Shown in pieces: positions 63,722 to 64,000 of a DNA stretch of 64,000 nt. The notes beneath the pieces were generated by a model. It was not told the DNA's origin, did not search any database, and saw only the letters and a program-made list of their open reading frames with translations. How positions within the stretch are numbered: the stretch's first letter is position 1; each line of letters begins with the position of its first letter. Source of the DNA: Aeromonas diversa CDC 2478-85 (GTDB taxonomy: Bacteria; Pseudomonadota; Gammaproteobacteria; Enterobacterales; Aeromonadaceae); NCBI RefSeq assembly GCF_000819805.1, contig NZ_CDCE01000010.1, positions 83,414 through 147,413 on the forward strand. Direction: 5' to 3'. The translations under genes were made by a program, and so were the position numbers.

Positions 63722-64000
63722 GTGACAGCTGTCGGTCAACGTGAACGCGCCACCGAACAGCAGGTAGTCCGGTTTTTTATTGAGGCGCTGGGTTATCGCT
63801 GTCTGGGCGATTGGCATATTCGTTGCGACAATCGTAGTGTTTAGCCCAGCCTTGCTGATGAGTAGGTTGGCTGGGCGTGGGGTGGATGAGGTGCTTATTC
63901 CCCGAGTCCTGCGTCAACTCTATGATGCCAATAAAGAGGTCTACCGCCTGTTGCGCTACGGTGTGAAGGAGAAGAGCGGGGCGGGTGAGCAGAATCAGAC
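63722..64000 (+). pseudogene. hsdR: Decayed start of a type I restriction subunit (hsdR)
   Basis: GTG 63722 opens VTAVGQRERATEQQVVRFFIEALGYRCLGDW, the typical HsdR N-terminus. At codon 41 there is TAG (63842-63844). The family's next block resumes in another frame: MSRLAGRGVDEVLIPRVLRQL, then YDANKEVYRLLRYGVKEKSGAGEQNQ to the window edge. Both a G-to-T change (GAG to TAG) and one extra C at 63845-63847 explain the break. The gene runs on past the edge, so it cannot be told whether the rest is intact. Confidence 0.75.

Noticed and set aside
1-64000. CRISPR array
   Set aside because: No series of regularly spaced direct repeats was seen; the only tandem repeats are 8 and 12 bases long without spacers.
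1-64000. General amber recoding
   Set aside because: TAG ends intact core genes such as ubiX, so the three in-frame TAG codons are more simply nonsense mutations.

Overview
The window looks like an Aeromonas chromosome. It is a GC-rich gammaproteobacterial core carrying a LitR/HapR-type regulator divergent from hpt, an MtrCAB-type decaheme conduit with a CymA-like quinol dehydrogenase, a YjtD-thrL-thrABC block, pcnB-folK-panBC and accBC-aroQ. More AT-rich accessory segments interrupt it. Genus is inferred from gene content and order; no database was searched.

Layout. (1) 1-5400: accessory region with attC-like integron recombination sites, small AT-rich cassette genes all on the minus strand (AlbA_2-type, GIY-YIG-like, transglutaminase-like), gene remnants (a TIR domain, a methyltransferase with an in-frame amber codon) and several copies of a ~70-bp imperfect palindrome. 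No integron integrase lies in the window. (2) 5400-7880: lpxM between long dispersed repeats, which also occupy the first 240 bases. (3) 7880-14300: a TIGR03899-type gene, then a probable Zur-controlled zinc operon (ytfJ, a small CxxC protein, zrgA-like, ABC ATPase and permease, DUF3299 protein) and two exported proteins of unknown role. (4) 14300-24400: ppa, mpl-ubiX, the extracellular electron transfer cluster and litR. (5) 24500-32700: hpt, yadGH, a DoxX/MauE-rhodanese pair, and panC-panB-folK-pcnB-gluQ on the minus strand. (6) 32700-33000: a gene-free interval holding two tandem units, each a sigma-54-like promoter, a 5' stem-loop and a perfect Rho-independent terminator; these are candidate small RNAs. 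(7) 33000-48840: an MDR dehydrogenase/LysR pair, a PTS EIICB protein, panF-yhdT, accBC, aroQ, aceK, yjtD, and the threonine operon with its leader peptide and attenuator. (8) 48840-53320: a SIR2-STAND type defence protein, then two ordinary genes. (9) 53660-64000: tRNA-Ser(CGA) with a P4-type integrase beside it, opening a genomic island with a broken gene, an IS3-family element, a 1912-residue DUF4011/helicase/nuclease protein and the decayed start of hsdR.

How genes work together. CymA-like, MtrA, MtrB and MtrC-like proteins would pass quinol electrons across both membranes, and a CRP-like site lies in front of mtrC. The ytfJ-zrg set shares one Zur-like box. The pan genes, panF and accBC serve CoA and fatty-acid synthesis. 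The thr genes form a classical attenuated operon. The most novel signal is the pair of candidate sigma-54-dependent small RNAs at 32750-32981. Both show short complementarity to the litR translation start region, which suggests, without proof, a Qrr-like quorum-sensing role.
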